A DNA stretch of 64,000 nucleotides. It comes from Candidatus Enterococcus willemsii. Its GTDB lineage: Bacteria > Bacillota > Bacilli > Lactobacillales > Enterococcaceae. The DNA lies in contig NZ_MAEL01000031.1 in the NCBI RefSeq assembly GCF_009933335.1, forward strand, positions 110,362 to 174,361. The letters run 5' to 3'. Positions 22,601 through 29,700 of the stretch are shown here, piece after piece. How positions within the stretch are numbered: the stretch's first letter is position 1; each line of letters opens with the position of its first letter. Under the pieces are notes generated by a model. It had not been told where the DNA came from. It saw only the letters and a list, made by a program, of their open reading frames with translations, and made no database searches. A program made the position numbers and the translations under genes.

Positions 22601-24436
22601 AGGCGTTGTTCCATCTTGAATCAATACGCCATTTGCATCTGGTGTCGCGGGATAAATGTCAAATGATTCTAAATTCATTGATTTATTCCATGTATCCGTA
22701 AAATGGGTACCCGGAGCTAGCTTTTTCTGACCAGAATTGTAATCAATTTGCCATTCAAAGGTTTGTTCTGCCGGATTATAAGTTGGGTTATCTTTCTTAT
22801 CAATTTCTTTCCCATAATTTGACTGTGTTTTTGCAGAATCTGATTTAGTGTCACCATTATTAGTAAATGTTGCAGTATTTTCAAATGTTTGGTTATCTTC
22901 TAAATTTTCGGCATCGTTCACAGTTGTTTTATATTTTATACGATAAGCTTTAAACTGACCTTCTTCTGTTAAATCTTTTAGTTTTACTTGTAAATTACCA
23001 TCGGAAGTATCAAGATCATAGTTACTCGGATCTAGTTTAGCACCTTCTTTAACGTTGCCATTAATATCGACATCCAAAACATAAACTTCAATGCTATCGG
23101 GATCTAATGTTAGCTTGTCTTGGATATCATCGGTAATAACAGGATTAACCAGTTGTTTTAAATCCGTGTTCACATCTACTTGCCATTGAATTTCACTTCC
23201 AGTAAAGGGGGCCATTTTCCCTGTTTTATTAATAGCACCACCACCTGATGGTTTTAAATATAAATTGAATTCTTTTTCACCGTCTACAAAAGGAACTTCA
23301 ATTTTCTCAATTACTTCTCGCGTGATTGTTTTGGTGTCTATCCAGCTAAATAATTCAAAGTCGCCATGAACAGAATCTTCACCTACATTTTCGTTAAATG
23401 TAAATGTCACTCGACCTTCTGGGCTAACCTCATACGTACCAAAAGAAATCCCATTACTTCCTTTTAATTCACCTGTTAATGTATTTTCGATTATCAACAA
23501 ATTTTTAGGCAAATCAAAGGTATAATAATCGCCCTTCTTCACATGATGTGTCCCATCTTCTGAAACTGGCAATTCCCAGTTCATTTGAATTTTTACTCCA
23601 TCAGAGCTAAATGGATCAATTGGATTAGATGGAGTTGATTCATTGCCATTTCTGTCTGTCAATTTGAAATCTGTGATTTTAACTTCTGACGCATCTAATT
23701 CTCTACCTTCTGCTTGTACGCCAATTTTCGCGCTTTTTTTCGCTTTTGGTTTTTCTTCCCCAGAATCACTCGTTTCCTGTACTACCTCTTCACTAGAAAC
23801 TTCGCTTGATTCTTCAGAAGATGATTCTGTCGAACTACTCGTTTCACTTGTACTAGACTCTATAGTTGCTGACTCTTCTGCTACAATAGTTGTTGTTTCT
23901 GTTGTGCTGGACTCAGGTTCAGGCTCGGGGTCTGCTTCACTGCTTGCTTCGGTTTCTTCTGTTGTCTCTGTCGCTGAAGATTGAATCACAAGCTGTGGTA
24001 TCTCAACAGTCTTTTGTTGCGTACCTTTATCGGTAATGGTTAACTGTTGCTTCTCTGACGTCTTCGCAACGTTTAGCTTTAACGGCACCTGCGTTACGGT
24101 ATTTGTCTGTGCTTTGATTTCGATTTTTTTGCCATCGACTTTGGCACTAACTCCTGCTGGTAAGGTGCTCGGCGTTAATTGTACAGCCAAACTGGAGGTA
24201 AGTTCCCATGTTTGCTCTGTCCCAGTGGTATTTTTCACCTCGGTATCAAGCACAATTGTAATCTGATCCTCCTCGTCCTTTTCTACTTTGAATTTCTTCA
24301 ATAATACATCGTTCTGTACGGATTGTGTTTGAACCTCTGTATCAGCTATCGCTAAAATCGGGGTCATTACACTCTGAATGAACAAAATCATTAACATAAA
24401 TATGGCTGACATTTTTTGTGTATTTTTCGAATTCAT
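10601..24436 (-). CDS. Giant LPXTG cell-wall-anchored adhesin with SpaA-like and Cna_B repeats
   Basis: 4611 residues, one uninterrupted frame. A signal peptide (about 1-31) is followed by a Ser/Thr/Glu-rich linker (about 155-235). Residues 250-1140 hold about five adhesin-like domains of the collagen-binding/SdrG fold (repeats of the type WQVDVN, then TDDIQD). Residues 1146-2249 hold about ten SpaA-like domains (K-rich first strand, then LAGAEF, then G.Y...E..AP.GY). Residues 2249-4560 hold 22 Cna_B domains of about 105 residues (KxWxD..N..RP..I, then W...F..LP, then Y.V.E, then ITNT). In this fold the Lys, Glu and Asn usually form an isopeptide bond. The sorting signal LPKTGE (4577-4582), a hydrophobic segment and an RRKKKS tail direct sortase anchoring. 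SD AAAGGAG. The divergent Mga-like regulator at 25012 probably controls it. The ligand is unknown. Confidence 0.95.
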   Translation of the reverse strand: MNSKNTQKMSAIFMLMILFIQSVMTPILAIADTEVQTQSVQNDVLLKKFKVEKDEEDQITIVLDTEVKNTTGTEQTWELTSSLAVQLTPSTLPAGVSAKVDGKKIEIKAQTNTVTQVPLKLNVAKTSEKQQLTITDKGTQQKTVEIPQLVIQSSATETTEETEASSEADPEPEPESSTTETTTIVAEESATIESSTSETSSSTESSSEESSEVSSEEVVQETSDSGEEKPKAKKSAKIGVQAEGRELDASEVKITDFKLTDRNGNESTPSNPIDPFSSDGVKIQMNWELPVSEDGTHHVKKGDYYTFDLPKNLLIIENTLTGELKGSNGISFGTYEVSPEGRVTFTFNENVGEDSVHGDFELFSWIDTKTITREVIEKIEVPFVDGEKEFNLYLKPSGGGAINKTGKMAPFTGSEIQWQVDVNTDLKQLVNPVITDDIQDKLTLDPDSIEVYVLDVDINGNVKEGAKLDPSNYDLDTSDGNLQVKLKDLTEEGQFKAYRIKYKTTVNDAENLEDNQTFENTATFTNNGDTKSDSAKTQSNYGKEIDKKDNPTYNPAEQTFEWQIDYNSGQKKLAPGTHFTDTWNKSMNLESFDIYPATPDANGVLIQDGTTPIPTTEYEKTDDENGFTLNFPNGVDKQAYIIKYKTKLNGLITNPQDEAVENTVTIDGETKSGSKGTFSQFGVVKRNTNVNFDNRTMDWQIVINGNNYDMTNLKLTDTFKADGLSLHKETDYKLTLTEQDTGKKLVLGEDYKLTVTDSVPGTPGGFEIEFLGDYKQTNKTFVLDYTTDFIRNSDGTNAYPNHTSIDWEEGSEKRHTETKNIDIEPKKHFMGPNGAKSGSFNRETGRTTWNVDANYARLEIDPTKEFKIVDALQDNQEYVTDTLIAYSYKVEADGTIVRDTSTPLVKDVDYTFSYDESSKTITVEFTEAAKSKYPMMGIQFDTKFENDIINKTKINNSAKTTVNDKEFDLTGSVEAVPNGDAYAKKSGTSEGNKINWEIVMNPNGSTISQFKLTDIIADPKEQDPDNVNGSNRTDSMLIEGSFRIFEANLVGTDGFEAGAEMQPDGAAPYTITTVVKEDGQQYFVLEFTGTIHKPYILTYSTLVDATGSMNIVNKFSVEGNNQQIIQKEQEVEESVRISGSQGSGYGTRGTLKIKKFAEDFKGTAATNQQLPANKNQLAITGTDATAARFELRTMNGNLLRTGNLNEDGELIFPNLRAGWYRIVEVAPPNGYVVQSEYAGAGKAVKLDIEADKTLQYDVINPKHKATIRKVDELGNKINSSEVDAAVFTIYKKGTTDIVQDDVKAVNGEVTVELDEGEYELVEKKAAKGYLLNKDLKIAFNVTHETNGTQKIETIAFRNFQGSVKWKKESAAGVALAGAEFTVFDSNGKAVKKGTSNANGEVTISGLAPGDYTIKETKAPADYILNDREVTFTITDQNANDTAPTIVDLSGTPLQNFRGNASMKKVDAQTQAPLANAEFVIRNAAGKFYGGMDPTTEKISWIDDQNNAEKFTSDANGLVTGPDLGSGKYEFVETKAPDGYVRNRHTESFEITNSAQTKPSIVEVTKLFSNYKGSVELTKQNTAGTTLAGVTYHFKRQVDGKYYKKGTPDEWVDKADATLLTTDADGKISITGLAPGTYDFEEVQQLDGYILKEAPETITINRSATNNNSAINRTVTATNQRGKLTVTKQFENGPVLSGNMPQFALRKKGTNEYYVSGQIEPNGAAKFETSAHTDTTNFTDLANKFKINLVSGNSFSVAEIPSGEYELVEVSSHGQYMRNTTILPITIASQSQDGTFEVNENFTNYQGNVIWKKVAADGTTGLPGAEFEVVTEQGMSLTPPKTGISATDGTVTIKGLQPGKYKLKEIKAPANHIVNPTLSEPFEVPSANEGTFTADLTTGTQSSLANYQRRAQMQKTNGTEGLADAVFAIKKADKYYDQDETGQVIWKDAPTELTDKGKFISDQDGYVLSPLLGEGNYEFVEIVAPSGYVLNTHTVPFTIATGVTNQEEADVIQTTNQGEELVLQNYKGSAKITKTGLNGQLLKGVVFEFLDDKDTVLKEVTTNDSGVATVTDLGPGTYYFREKATVPGYALNANKVEIKITESYLNEVKEVSESLSNELTKVSFTKTEQAISDQGFHGGNLAGAEFVVKSDNDFIKDNTSSEAGIAWNTVASIDEAKRFISTTNGVVTIEGLIPGDYDIIEVDAPNRDRYKEIDTKEKLKVTITATGQVIYKDANGEELSSQNGIEVVNELTTVDYNGTKNWNDFDNHLATRPDEIYVTLYRQVENGKLEKVPGITNPVKVTGTTNNWTFNFDGLVKYDANGNPYTFTVKESRDSAGTKPVNGYTVTTDYTTENQLKLNNKLQLIDVSGQKSWVDDNNEFNTRPSSITLKLLRNGQQAKDATGADIVQTVDAKANWSYTFTGLPEFDKEGNKITYTVEEESVSGYKRSDDTTTMNVTNTWEQTQFAVEKIWEGDASSAALTRPENIQFQLYNRVKGNDTTFAKFGEPQSVSDAVSWKHTFTGLPKYRNVDGKLLELEYTVKEVQEDKLTGYTPSEYVDGKITNTLNTIDIPVKKVWTVPNGVDETDELDNRPNSITFHLDRYTMTGTTATEKQEDVVPPITLSNTDTPKWEGLFRDLPTHDKTGKAYKYVVREDAPVGYTASEPVVENGQTIITNTFVPSGNISVKKIWDNGNDASIQPEKITVKLYRYTTDKNQATQVGADRELSATNEWQTVFKDLAEFNNNKEKYNYYVEEVGVKGYLTNPTIDVDITDNSRVVDITNTLDSVDIPVEKKWNDLGYNMTHPASVQFILTRQVKDGTNYKEDESFKQILDVQASNNWQGTFAKVAKFDANGEPFKYIVSEEVPKGYTASNSVEMTTDKITTGTIENELTELKDVTINKTWLDSDNAFNTRPEKITFNLFKVIDGTNVPVQQEVDGQVTNLTEEQATVVQNGNTWTYTFTDLPMYENGQEIQYIAEETNVPKNYTNTNGTELTNTLQVTAIDGQKIWLDEDNKDATRPVDQTIVEVELFIKGATEAEDQPVLKNGQPVTTHLDKEGKYRFTDLPKVDADGNKLIYIVKDKVKGYHSSSNEGGSELTNTLQTPIEIKGQKIWWNAKRQPITDVTFLPEKITVELYRKVKGQKDEVKIATQVIQPNQDAEWHYKFANQPQYNEANEEYLYTVKEIVPNGYHFTGYEFAADQEVKHIINTLQTTQVVAMKEWQDKGEENSRPDAVTFNLSRSVEGGAPEAVTTKQVTAADNWQVVFTELPTHNRFGQKYRYTVDETDKPAWYSKDIAQEDNEVTVTNTLLKENEFGIEKLWNDMNDASSRPESITIQLYRGVKDENGAIQYEPDVYKTHQFVTAEMDKEKTQANWMYTFENLPEVDKDGNEYFYKAEEAQAVGYQKPVVTDIHKTGQMTTITNTLDSTEIKGTKVWEDAQNMSARPTAVTIELYRKLATDEAFPAEAFRRQIITAQDNWAYNFGKLAKVDAYNNVYEYEIREVPVAGYQTSVIDTSKVTNTLETTTISATKVWKDNDNSFGTRPNEIVFQLMNKTDLGLVAVQKVTEKDGEIVSEPITKTLTNKNADSEDANKWQVTFEDLPKVDNQGKAMEYVIQEVPKDSIKGYTTTYSEDQRTVINTLELTHVVDITKTWEDNNNSAGTRPESITLSLQRNGQPALDAVGEPIIAEIKGDVTAPNWAHVFTGLPKYDGNGDAFIYTVVEQTIKGYKRTDDGTGVTVNNQLITDQSLSVRKDWDDADYYQTTRPSEIKVQLFREFADQSLERVTKIMIPSLNADELTLNATNEWTAEFTGLPQYQNGQQTFTYVAREVASNELQGYTPTYDLEDEQYVITNTLNTTKEISVTKQWQDATDRSSRPDKVIFEVVPYIDGEEDVAFTNRKQAEVTGTMDTDTWSAKITGLPTHNHEGKEYTYGVREVDVPKGYESQVANDNRTITNTLLAKGDILVEKIWEDNQDKSTRPDSITFDLYRNVKGSKPTIFKENVKLVPTKVSDQRWSYKFEGLAEKNRSGEPYIYSVKEHAVIGYESTIDNSDKQTKVITNTLDSTSVAVEKRWDDQDYVLAHNGDVTFTLTRKTEAGTDNEFTRTLTVNAASDWKTSIDGLAKVDQDGQTFTYEIKEVENTATKGYKPGEMEQNAPYDMAITNHLTETTAVNMTKIWNDENLVFNARPESISLQLMKNKVVDGKNTHVPVEKLVDGQAVAITEKEATVTKDGNKWFYTFENLPKYENGQKIHYVVQEQQVEDYQEPVYDKDMIINTLETKAIEGTKHWDDHDNQDGKRPDEITVHLYSDVTGEEVITSQTVSAETDWHFVFEHLPVTKNGKIIEYKVVEDRVVGYEEPNYAEEGYDITNTRKPERIDISGQKTWVHEDNTEQATEITVHLLAGNKVVATTEVTAATDWKYEFNNVEKYANGEEIQYSIQEEKVVDYSIAYDGFDITNSYTPGRTNVNVKKVWNDGNDKDGIRPDEITVTLFADGKATNQTLQITVKDQWQGSFTNLPETKAGRKIDYTVQEDTVKGYEAAITGTMQNGFVITNTHKPKASKPTIPNKPETPKKPTNKKDLPKTGEVQSWILPAVGVGIIASVAVIATKRRKKKS
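10750..17690 (-). repeat. Array of 22 Cna_B domain repeats within the giant adhesin
   Basis: Twenty-two units of roughly 315 bp (about 105 residues) can be counted by the recurring K-x-W-x-D...RP...L start and the ITNTL end. The copies are clearly diverged at the DNA level, with no long identical tracts that I could see. The array should therefore be fairly stable against slippage. Some units lack the RP dipeptide (unit 18, AHNGDVTF; unit 21, EQATEITVH). Boundaries are approximate. Confidence 0.85.
17690..20998 (-). repeat. Array of about ten SpaA-like (prealbumin-fold) domains within the giant adhesin
   Basis: Units of about 110 residues begin with strands such as YKGSVELTKQ, FRGNASMKKV or YQGNVIWKKV, and end with G.Y.L.E..AP.GY...N followed by an F/V.I strand. 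This is the typical SpaA/pilin linker fold. The unit near residues 1146-1250 has a longer insert. The count is by eye and could be off by one. Confidence 0.75.
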
Positions 24437-25011
24437 CGGTTAATTCACTCCTTTAATTTCTTTCATCTATCAAAAACAAACGGTCAAAAAATATTTTTTG
24501 AACATAACGTAACTTAAAATTTGATTTTCCCATTATATAAAAATTGAGTTACCAACACTATTTTTATGCTTCAATAATGATATTTTTCTCATAATTTAAA
24601 TAACAAAAATAATAATGATAATCATGGTTTACATTAATAAAATAAGAGTTTTTTTAATTTTTAAACAATAAAAACTATAAATAAACGTTTTCATTCGTTT
24701 TTTTACCCTAATTAAAACTATTATCTTATACGACTCACTTATTAATTTATGGCAATAAAAAAAGAATAAAATCACTTTTTTTACATATATATAATATTTT
24801 TTGATAAAACCTACCATGTTAATCATAACGAATCCAACTAGACGGAGAAACGTCAATTTCAAACAAATAGTTTTGCTATTTATGAACTTACAAGTCCTCC
24901 ATATACTATGTTAAAATAACGGGTATTTTATAGACTACTTTGTGAAATTTGTTAAGACGGGAGGTGCCTAAATCTATTTAGAATGCATACCATACTAAAT
25001 AGATAACGTAT
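24437..25011 (+). other. AT-rich divergent intergenic region between adhesin and Mga-like regulator
   Basis: 575 bp with no plausible gene. On the minus strand a perfect TATAAT (complement 24532-24537) lies about 95 bp before the adhesin ATG without a recognisable -35. That is what an activator-dependent promoter can look like. A long hairpin lies at 24972-25004 just before the regulator (listed separately). Mga-family binding sites are too degenerate to call by eye. Confidence 0.5.
24959..25004 (+). promoter_or_regulatory. Distant Shine-Dalgarno plus bridging hairpin before the Mga-like gene
   Basis: GGGAGGTG (24959-24966) is a near-perfect ribosome-binding site but lies 45 nt before the ATG at 25012. 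Between them is a perfect 10-bp inverted repeat, ATCTATTTAG (24972-24981) and CTAAATAGAT (24995-25004), with a 13-nt loop. Folding removes 33 nt and brings the SD to about 12 nt from the ATG. No other SD is near the start, and an in-frame stop at 25000-25002 rules out an upstream start. Structure-dependent initiation is inference. Confidence 0.6.
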
Positions 25012-26475
25012 ATGGCTAGACTAAAATCGAAGCTGTTTTTAAAAATTGAAATTATCGAAGTTCTAAGTAATGAAACCGACTTCTTATCTGCACAACAAAT
25101 AGCAAAACGCTTGGACCACATCACGCCAAGTAACGTTCGCTCAGCTTGTTTAGATTTACAGGCCGATTTTAAAAAATTGTATACAAAAGATGAAGTGATG
25201 CTGATGATTAATAAGCGACGAGGGGTTAAATTAATTCGAAACAATGTAAATATTCAACGACTTGTAGAAGATTTTTTCATGAATGATTTGAGTTATAATC
25301 TCTACAAAGCACTCTTTTTACAAAAAGATATCTCTACACTTGAATTTTGTGAACAAAACTATATTTCAAAATCGACACTTGCACGCTACTTAACACGTTT
25401 GAATCGAATTTTGGCTCACCATCAAATACATGTCACACTTTCTGATAAAATCACTATCACAGGACCAGTTAGCAAACTACTATCCAATTTCCAGTATTAC
25501 TTTTTTATGGTACATCGTAGTTTAAACCGCCTCTCTTGGTTTCCTGATAAAGAAAAATATATACAACTAACCCAACAAATTCTCATTTATTTAGAAATAG
25601 ATATAAACGAAAAAAAATTACAGTTTCTTAGTTTACTTGTCTTAATACTAGTACAAACAAATAAAATTCATGGCTCCGTGACATTGGATGAATCAGCTAT
25701 GCAGTACCATTCTCTCTATCGATTTAAGTCAAAACCCGATTTTTTACCAGAGTTGTCAGAAAGAGATTGGCAATTCCTATTATTAAGTTTATATGCGCTA
25801 GATTTTATTCCATCCGGAAAAATAGTCGCGAAACGTTCATCACAATTATTTAAAGAAGAGATTCATATTTGGCTCAGCGCTTTTGAAACATATTTTCGAC
25901 CGCTAAATTTAAAAGAAAAAGAATGTTTAGGGGCATCTCTTGACCGCCAAATACAGTTCCAATCGATGTTTTTAGTGAATAATTTCTTATTAAACATTTT
26001 AGGTTTAAGAAATTTTGACAGTTTTGACAAAGCATTCCCTGTTTATCATCAACAATTTGAATTGTTTTGGATAGACGTAACGCAAAAATCACCTCAATTT
26101 AAAGACTCGGATTATCATAAGTTCATCTCTTTTCTAGGCGTTACAGCAATTGTCAATCCTGTGCTATTTAATCCGAGAGTTAAAATCTTTGTTTATTCTG
26201 ATTTTGTCTCACTACACAAAATATTTATTGAAAAGCGAATTAATTATTATTTAGCAAAATACAATATAATTTTTGTCGCTGATTGTCAGGAAGCCGACGT
26301 TATCGTTAGTACTACTGATTTATCAGAACTAGCACAACATGCACAACCCATTGTTTATATTTATGCTTCACTGACAAATATTGATTTGCAAAATATTGAA
26401 AAACAAGTTGACGCTTTGTTCTTACCGCAAACAAATAATCAACGTAAATCTGCTTTTGTTGATTATGTTGAATAA
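25012..26475 (+). CDS. Mga-family (M-protein trans-acting) transcriptional regulator
   Basis: 487 residues. The N-terminal winged-helix region (about 10-75, FLSAQQIAKRLDHITPSNVR) is followed by a second HTH near 105-135 (LEFCEQNYISKSTLARYLTRLN), as in Mga and AtxA-like regulators. A long helical PRD-like middle and a C-terminal EIIB-like region (about 390-480, VKIFVYSDFVSLHK, then ADVIVSTTDL) complete the family layout. Such proteins activate surface-protein genes in streptococci and enterococci and can respond to PTS phosphorylation. It is divergent from the giant adhesin, the obvious target. The coding sequence is more AT-rich than its neighbours. ATG at 25012 has no adjacent SD; see the hairpin upstream. 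Confidence 0.85.
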   Translation: MARLKSKLFLKIEIIEVLSNETDFLSAQQIAKRLDHITPSNVRSACLDLQADFKKLYTKDEVMLMINKRRGVKLIRNNVNIQRLVEDFFMNDLSYNLYKALFLQKDISTLEFCEQNYISKSTLARYLTRLNRILAHHQIHVTLSDKITITGPVSKLLSNFQYYFFMVHRSLNRLSWFPDKEKYIQLTQQILIYLEIDINEKKLQFLSLLVLILVQTNKIHGSVTLDESAMQYHSLYRFKSKPDFLPELSERDWQFLLLSLYALDFIPSGKIVAKRSSQLFKEEIHIWLSAFETYFRPLNLKEKECLGASLDRQIQFQSMFLVNNFLLNILGLRNFDSFDKAFPVYHQQFELFWIDVTQKSPQFKDSDYHKFISFLGVTAIVNPVLFNPRVKIFVYSDFVSLHKIFIEKRINYYLAKYNIIFVADCQEADVIVSTTDLSELAQHAQPIVYIYASLTNIDLQNIEKQVDALFLPQTNNQRKSAFVDYVE

Positions 26476-26482
26476 AAAAAAA

Positions 26483-26527
26483 ATGAATCGTTTGCTCTTT
26501 ACATCCAAGCAAATGATTCTTATTTTT
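26483..26527 (+). terminator. Intrinsic terminator of the Mga-like gene
   Basis: Stem GAATCGTTTGCT / AGCAAATGATTC followed by TTATTTTTT, directly after the stop codon at 26475. Confidence 0.8.
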
Positions 26528-26535
26528 TATAAACT

Positions 26536-26672
26536 CTTACCTAGGGTATTCCTTGGTAAGAACAGAGTAATACAGATCGAAAAAATCCTTTTAAATCAAT
26601 TATTTGCATACTCATGTAGAGTTTTACTTATGTATAACCTTGGCATTCACGAGGGAATACCTCGTGAATGCC
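26536..26672 (+). ncRNA. Pair of hairpins with complementary loops; possible small RNA or paired regulatory element
   Basis: Hairpin 1 (26536-26560) has arms CTTACCTAGG / CCTTGGTAAG with one mismatch and loop GTATT. Hairpin 2 (26642-26672) has perfect 13-bp arms GGCATTCACGAGG / CCTCGTGAATGCC and loop GAATA. The loop regions GGTATTCC and GGAATACC are exact complements, so they could kiss. The pair lies between the Mga-like terminator and the rpoC terminator, and I see no coding capacity. I could not find a convincing promoter on either strand. Confidence 0.4.
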
Positions 26673-26697
26673 ACTTGTTTTTCACTAACTATAAATC

Positions 26698-26734
26698 AAA
26701 AAAAGCTACTCACTTTAATGTGAGTAGCTTTTTT
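26698..26734 (-). terminator. Bidirectional terminator of rpoBC
   Basis: Stem GCTACTCAC / GTGAGTAGC with A-runs and T-runs of six or more on both sides, 9 bp beyond the rpoC stop. Confidence 0.9.
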
Positions 26735-26742
26735 CATAAAAA

Positions 26743-29700
26743 TTAATTCATTTCATTCATTTTATCTTCAGCAGCCATTTGTGCTTCAATGTCTGAAATG
26801 CTATAAACATTTTCGCTTGCAACTGTTACTTCTTTTGGCTCCATGTTACGGTAACGAGGCATACCAGTACCAGCTGGAATGATTTTACCAATAATAACAT
26901 TTTCTTTCAAGCCTAGAAGTGGATCTTTCTTACCGCGAATTGCAGCATCTGTTAGGACACGAGTTGTTTCTTGGAATGATGCAGCAGATAAGAAGCTGTT
27001 TGTTTCCAATGATGCTTTCGTGATACCTAGTAAGACTGGACGTGATGTCGCAGGTACGCCACCAGAAACTAGCGTATTGTAGTTACGGTCTTTAAAGTCA
27101 GCAATATCCATTAATGTTCCTGGTAAAATATCTGTATCACCTGGATCCATTACGCGGACTTTGCGTAACATTTGACGAACCATTACTTCAATATGTTTAT
27201 CGCCGATTTCTACCCCTTGCATACGGTATACGCGTTGTACTTCACGTAATAGATAATTTTCTACTGTCAATACATCACTGACTTGTAGCAAGTGTTTTGG
27301 CTCGATTGAACCTTCTGTCAATGCTTCCCCACGATTAATCATGTCGCCTTCAGCAACTTTCATACGTGCAGTGAATGGTACAACATAGGTACGTGTATCA
27401 GTTTCACCTTTAATCGTTACTTCTTTCGTACGTGTTGATGCATCTTCAGAGATGTCAATGACGTCACCAGTAACTTCAGTGATAACTGCTTGCCCTTTTG
27501 GATTACGTGCTTCAAAGATTTCTTGGATACGAGGAAGACCTTGAGTGATATCGTCTCCGGCAACCCCACCGGTATGGAAAGTACGCATTGTTAACTGTGT
27601 ACCAGGCTCTCCGATTGATTGCGCAGCGATTGTACCAACTGCTTCTCCGACTTCAACTTCATTACCAGTTGCCAAGTTACGTCCATAACAGTGTTTACAT
27701 ACACCATGTTTAGTATTACATGTAAAGACAGAACGGATTGCTACTTCTTCGATACCAGATTCAACAATTTGTTTCGCAATATCTTCGGTAATTAATTGGT
27801 TAGCACCGATAATCACAGCACCTGTTTCTGGATGAAGAACAGATTTACGAGAGTAACGACCCAATAGACGTTCGTCTAATGCTTCGATAATTTCATTTCC
27901 TTCACGAATAGCTTGAATGACCAAGCCACGATCTGTTCCACAATCATCTTCACGAATGATAACATCTTGGGCTACATCTACTAGACGACGAGTCAAGTAA
28001 CCTGAATCGGCTGTCTTCAAGGCTGTATCGGTCATTCCTTTACGAGCTCCATGCGTAGAGATAAACATTTCCAAGACGGTCAAACCTTCACGGAAGTTAG
28101 AGATGATTGGTAATTCCATGATTTTACCACTCGGAGCGGCCATCAATCCACGCATACCAGCAAGCTGTGTAAAGTTGGAGATGTTACCACGGGCTCCAGA
28201 ATCTGACATCATGAAGATTGGGTTTTTCGCTTCTAAAGATTCCATCAGTTTTAACTGAATAGCATCTTTGGCAGCATTCCAAACACCAATTACACGTTCA
28301 TAACGTTCATCATCAGTGATCAAACCACGACGGAATTGTTTAGTAATTGTTTCAACTTGTTTGTGGGCATTTTCAATAATATCGTGTTTTTCATGTAAGA
28401 CCATGATATCAGCGATACCAACTGTAATACCAGCATGAGTTGAGTGTTTGTAACCTAAGTCTTTCATACGGTCCAACATGCGTGATGTTTCAGTCACACG
28501 GAAACGTTTGAAGACTTCAGCGATAATATTTCCTAAGTTTTTCTTCTTGAATGGACCAACTAATTCTTGTTCTTTAATGAACGTTGGAATATCTGTTCCA
28601 GCTTCAACAAAGTATTTATCCGGTGTTTGAACCGTTAAGTTAAAGTCAGTCGGTTCATTCAAGTAAGGGAATTCTGGTGGCATGATTGAGTTAAAGATAA
28701 TCTTACCTACCGTTGTTACCATTAGACGAGATTTTTGTTCATCTGTGAATGGTTTTTCACCTAACATTTTTGGATTAACTGCAACACGTGAATGTAAATG
28801 CACGTAGCCATTACGCCATGCTGTTACTGCTTCATCCATGTCACGGAAAATCATGCCTTCGCCTTCACGTCCGTCTTCTTCCATTGTTAGGTAGTAGTTA
28901 CCTAAGACCATATCTTGAGATGGTGTTACAACTGGTTTACCATCTTTAGGGTTCAAAATATTTTGAGCGGCAAGCATTAACATACGTGCTTCTGCTTGTG
29001 CTTCTTCATTTAATGGTACGTGAACCGCCATTTGGTCTCCATCGAAATCGGCATTGTAGGCTTCACACACAAGCGGATGCAAGCGAATTGCGCGACCTTC
29101 AACTAAGACTGGTTCAAAGGCTTGGATACCTAATCTATGCAAAGTAGGTGCCCGGTTCAATAGAACTGGGTGTTCTTTGATTACGTCTTCTAATACGTCC
29201 CAAACGTCATCTTCACCGCGTTCAATTTTACGTTTTGCATTTTTGATGTTTGAAGCTAGTTCACGTTTCACTAGTTCGTGCATCACAAATGGTTTGAATA
29301 ATTCGATAGCCATTTCTTTCGGAAGTCCACATTGGTACATCTTCAAGAAAGGTCCTACAACGATAACCGAACGACCAGAATAGTCGACACGTTTACCTAG
29401 TAAGTTTTGACGGAAACGACCTTGTTTCCCTTTTAGCATATGAGACAGAGATTTTAATGGACGGTTACCAGGACCTGTAACAGGACGGCCACGACGACCA
29501 TTATCAATCAATGCATCGACTGCTTCTTGCAACATACGTTTTTCATTTTGAACGATAATATTCGGTGCGTTTAAGTCTAACAAACGTTTCAAACGGTTGT
29601 TACGGTTAATCACACGACGGTACAAATCATTCAAATCAGAAGTCGCAAAACGACCACCTTCTAATTGAACCATTGGACGTAAATCAGGAGGAATGACTGG

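Noticed and set aside
10601..24436. Many plus-strand open frames of 60-130 codons across the adhesin gene
   Set aside because: They mirror the repeat codon pattern on the opposite strand, lack SDs and show low-complexity, non-protein-like composition.
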